Below, one piece after another: positions 6,221-8,263 of a DNA stretch of 8,263 nt. Under the pieces are notes generated by a model. That model was not told the origin of the DNA. It saw only the letters and a program-made list of their open reading frames with translations, and searched no databases. The translations under genes were made by a program, and so were the position numbers. The DNA is from Clostridia bacterium (GTDB taxonomy: Bacteria > Bacillota > Clostridia > Oscillospirales > RGIG577), in the NCBI GenBank assembly GCA_017419325.1, contig JAFOLN010000201.1, positions 1 to 8,263 of the forward strand, read 5' to 3'. Every line of letters begins with the position of its first letter. Position 1 is the first letter of the stretch.

Positions 6221-6622
6221 TTATACGGGAATCATGGTCGCCGTCATTTTTGCGATAAGCTTCCCGCTTTCATCGGTTACGTCGGCCTCCGTTACAATGA
6301 GCTTCCGACCCGATTTTATGACGCGTCCGAAGGCCGTTATCTTATCGGCCGCGGCGGGGCGAAGAAGGTTTATTTTAAACTCCACGCTCAGTATATCGGC
6401 GCCGCCGGCCGCCGTAAACGCGCTGTATCCGCAGGCCGTGTCGGCAAGGGCGGTGACAACGCCCGCGTGGAGCACGCCGTTTTGCTGGGTGAGCGCATCG
6501 CTCTTCTTTAATGAAATAGAAACGCGGCCTTCCTCCACGTCCTCGATTTTCGCGCCTATCAGCCTTAAAAAGCCCTGCTTTTCAAAGCTTTGTGAAACTT
6601 TTTTATAAAGCGCCTCGTTCAT
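6221..6622 (-). CDS. PaaI-family hotdog-fold acyl-CoA thioesterase
   Basis: This 133-residue protein has the size and pattern of the single-domain hotdog thioesterases that hydrolyse acyl-CoA (often aromatic or short-chain) to free acid and CoA, usually as tetramers in the cytoplasm. The segment QQNGVLHAGVVTALADTACGYSA (46-68) is the family core: the HAG at 52-54 corresponds to the HGG motif, and D61 is the likely catalytic acid on the central helix. The strand around ILSVEFKINLLRPA (77-90) and the closing strands near KLIVTEADVTDESGKLIAKMTATM also fit. The start is supported by AAAGGGGAG on the minus strand (6638-6630), seven bases before the ATG. The gene stands alone, convergent with tsf and divergent from smc, so its substrate cannot be read from neighbours. 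Confidence 0.87.
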   Translation of the reverse strand: MNEALYKKVSQSFEKQGFLRLIGAKIEDVEEGRVSISLKKSDALTQQNGVLHAGVVTALADTACGYSAFTAAGGADILSVEFKINLLRPAAADKITAFGRVIKSGRKLIVTEADVTDESGKLIAKMTATMIPV

Positions 6623-6652
6623 TTTTTTACTCCCCTTTACGCTTTTTTCTTA

Positions 6653-6683
6653 AAGATATGACATAAAAGCGCCGATTTGTCAA
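6653..6683 (-). promoter_or_regulatory. Candidate promoter for the thioesterase gene
   Basis: Read on the minus strand, a perfect TTGACA -35 lies at 6683-6678. The -10 is less clear: TATCTT (6658-6653) gives a 19-base spacer, while CATATC (6660-6655) gives 17 bases but a poorer match. The -35 sits inside a small dyad, TTTGT-CA-ACAAA (6676-6687), where a bound regulator would block it. Confidence 0.45.
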
Positions 6684-6721
6684 CAAAAGGTGATAAAATC
6701 GCAGAAAATATGCGCTTTTAT
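6663..6721. repeat. Inverted repeat in the thioesterase-smc divergent region
   Basis: ATAAAAGCGC (6663-6672) and GCGCTTTTAT (6712-6721) are perfect 10-bp inverted copies with 39 bases between them. A second pair, CGATTT (6673-6678) and AAATCG (6696-6701), is nested inside. The repeat surrounds the thioesterase -35 and ends just upstream of the smc promoter, a position suited to a divergent operator or DNA loop. No terminator-like T-run is associated. Confidence 0.4.
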
Positions 6722-6735
6722 AAAAAACTTAACAA
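6718..6735 (+). promoter_or_regulatory. Rex-operator-like sequence
   Basis: TTATAAAAAACTTAACAA matches the Rex operator consensus TTGTTAA-N4-TTAACAA at 12 of 14 defined positions: the right half is perfect, and the left half lacks the conserved G and one T. It lies directly upstream of the smc -35 and upstream of the thioesterase promoter. The region is AT-rich, so a chance match is possible. It is the closest Rex-like site I found in the window. Confidence 0.3.
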
Positions 6736-6740
6736 AATAT

Positions 6741-6771
6741 TTGGAAATGAGAGGCGAATATATGATATACT
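6741..6771 (+). promoter_or_regulatory. Candidate extended -10 promoter for smc
   Basis: TATACT (6766-6771) is preceded by TGA, an extended -10 like that of the rpsB promoter. TTGGAA (6741-6746) is a possible -35, but the 19-base spacer is long. With an extended -10 a poor -35 is tolerable. Transcription would start near 6778, about 30 bases before the smc start codon. Confidence 0.5.
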
Positions 6772-6807
6772 ATTTATTCAGAATAAAGTGATAGGAGAGT
6801 TGTGAAC

Positions 6808-8263
6808 TTGGCGTATCTTAAAAATCTCGAGATTTCGGGCTTTAAGTCGTTTCCCGACAAAGTGAATATTGCCTTTACCGACGGGATTTGCGCCATAGTC
6901 GGCCCCAACGGCAGCGGCAAGAGCAACATATGCGACGCCATACGCTGGGTATTCGGCGAGCAATCGGCAAAAACGCTCCGCGGCGACAGGATGGAGGACG
7001 TTATCTTCGGCGGCACCCAGAAGCGCCGTCCCACCGGCTTTGCCGAGGTCACGCTCACGCTGGACAATTCCTCGGGACTTTTCAATTCGGACTATTCGGA
7101 GGTATCCGTGACGCGCCGCTATTTTCGGTCAGGCGAAAGCGAATACTATATAAACCGCGCCCAGGTGCGCCTGAAGGACATTCACGAGCTTTTCATGGAC
7201 ACGGGTCTCGGGCGCGACGGCTATTCCATCATAGGCCAGGGGCGCATAGCGGAGATACTGTCGCAGAAAAGCGCCGACCGCCGTCAGATATTCGAGGAGG
7301 CGGCGGGCATATCGAAGTACCGCTACAAGAAATACGAAAGCGAAAGAAAGTTAAAATCAACAGAGGAGAACCTTGAACGCCTCTCGGACATAATCGCGCT
7401 GCTTACGGAGCGCGAAAAGACGCTTGAGGTGCAGTCGAAGAAGGCGAAGGAGTATCTTTCGCTGCGAGACAGCCTGCGTAAGTTCGAGGTGACGCTCCTT
7501 ATGCGCTCATACGAGGGCGCGAAGGAGGAAAACATTAAGCTTGGTGAGCAGACGGCCGAAGTAAGGGCCGAGCTTTCCGTAAAGAAGGAGGCCCAAACTG
7601 ACGCGGAGGCGGCGCTTGACGCGATGTCGGAGCGCGTCCGCGAGACGGACATAGCCATAAACACGGGACGCACCCTCCTGCAGGAAAAGAAGCTTAAGCT
7701 TCAGAGCACACAAAGCGACATATCCGCCATGGAGACCATGACGGCGCGCAACACTGCCGATATGGAGCGTTTAAGCGAAAGAAGCGGCGCGAAGCGCACC
7801 ACGCTCATATCGAATGAGGCGCTCATAAACGAAACGAAGGCACATATAGAGGAGCTGTCGCGGGAATATGAAGAAAGCGAGGCCGCGCTTTCGGACGCGG
7901 AGGAAAAGAGCAAAGAAGCCGCCGGGCGTGCAAATGAAAAGCGCATCGAGGCGGAAAACGCACGCCGCGAAACGGAGAAAACGAAGGCCGACATCGCGCG
8001 CCTCCGTGAGAGTATATCGTCGCTCGGCTCCGCGGTAAGCCTGCGCCGCTCCCGCCAGAGCGACGTGGAGCAGAGCGTCATAAGCCTTGAGAACAAGGCG
8101 CGTGACCTTCGCGCGGACATGGAGAAAAACGAACGGGACAAGGAGCGGCTTTCGTCCCTTATCTCGGAAAAAAGAGCGCAGTACGACAGCGTGCGCTCCG
8201 AGGGCGAGAGGCTTTCCGGGGAGCTGAGAGACACACGCTCCCGCATGAACGCCCTTGAAAGAA
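6808..8263 (+). CDS. smc: Chromosome segregation ATPase SMC, N-terminal part (runs off the window)
   Basis: SMC dimers with ScpA and ScpB form the bacterial condensin that extrudes DNA loops and aligns newly replicated origins. The 485 codons seen start MAYLKNLEISGFKSFPDKV, the typical SMC head. The Walker A motif GPNGSGKS is at residues 32-39, the arginine-finger LRG around R58, the Q-loop FGGTQ ends at Q71, and GLGRDGYSIIGQGRIAEIL follows around 133-151. From about residue 170 the sequence is charged heptad-like coiled coil to the window edge. The hinge, second coil, signature motif and Walker B lie beyond it. The start is TTG at 6808, nine bases after GGAGA (6794-6798). An in-frame GTG at 6802 would leave only three bases of spacing and add two residues, so it is less likely. 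No frameshift is seen. rnc, the usual upstream partner in Firmicutes, is not adjacent. Confidence 0.97.
   Translation, partial: MAYLKNLEISGFKSFPDKVNIAFTDGICAIVGPNGSGKSNICDAIRWVFGEQSAKTLRGDRMEDVIFGGTQKRRPTGFAEVTLTLDNSSGLFNSDYSEVSVTRRYFRSGESEYYINRAQVRLKDIHELFMDTGLGRDGYSIIGQGRIAEILSQKSADRRQIFEEAAGISKYRYKKYESERKLKSTEENLERLSDIIALLTEREKTLEVQSKKAKEYLSLRDSLRKFEVTLLMRSYEGAKEENIKLGEQTAEVRAELSVKKEAQTDAEAALDAMSERVRETDIAINTGRTLLQEKKLKLQSTQSDISAMETMTARNTADMERLSERSGAKRTTLISNEALINETKAHIEELSREYEESEAALSDAEEKSKEAAGRANEKRIEAENARRETEKTKADIARLRESISSLGSAVSLRRSRQSDVEQSVISLENKARDLRADMEKNERDKERLSSLISEKRAQYDSVRSEGERLSGELRDTRSRMNALER

Noticed and set aside
7701..8246. Serine/arginine-rich 181-codon frame on the minus strand
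   Set aside because: It is the antisense shadow of the smc coiled coil; its composition follows from the Glu/Lys/Ala-rich heptads on the plus strand.

Overview
The window reads as chromosomal DNA from an anaerobic, fermentative, spore-forming member of the Clostridia (Firmicutes/Bacillota). The evidence is a sporulation sigma factor of the SigK type, a Rex redox repressor, a bifunctional AdhE, AGGAGG-type ribosome binding sites before most genes and U-tract hairpin terminators. The DNA is fairly GC-rich for the class but uses ATA heavily for isoleucine. No phage, transposon, CRISPR, tRNA or rRNA is visible. The genes are ordinary core and fermentation genes, so the points of interest lie in gene order and in the intergenic regions.

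Layout. 1-79: upstream region of sigK with a weak candidate SigE promoter. 80-778: sigK, uninterrupted and with a hydrophobic pro-sequence-like N-terminus. 779-913: spacer with a 16-bp perfect palindrome, a candidate promoter and a 36-nt all-purine leader. 914-1549: rex. 1550-1593: short gap with a 14-bp AT palindrome. 1594-4221: adhE, closed by a strong terminator. 4274-4445: a good extended -10 promoter and a leader of about 105 nt with predicted hairpins. 4446-6173: rpsB-tsf, closed by a terminator. 6221-6622 (minus): a hotdog-fold PaaI-type thioesterase, convergent with tsf. 6623-6807: divergent control region with inverted repeats, a Rex-operator-like sequence and promoters in both directions. 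6808-8263: the start of smc, which begins with TTG and runs off the window.

How the genes work together. rex and adhE form a plausible redox module: Rex senses the NADH/NAD+ ratio, and AdhE reoxidises NADH by reducing acetyl-CoA to ethanol. rpsB-tsf is the conserved pair for ribosomal protein S2 and elongation factor Ts. It ends here at a terminator, without the pyrH-frr genes that commonly follow in Firmicutes. smc is likewise not preceded by rnc. No clearly new multi-gene system is present. The best leads are the structured rpsB leader, the palindrome upstream of rex, and the Rex-like site between the thioesterase gene and smc.
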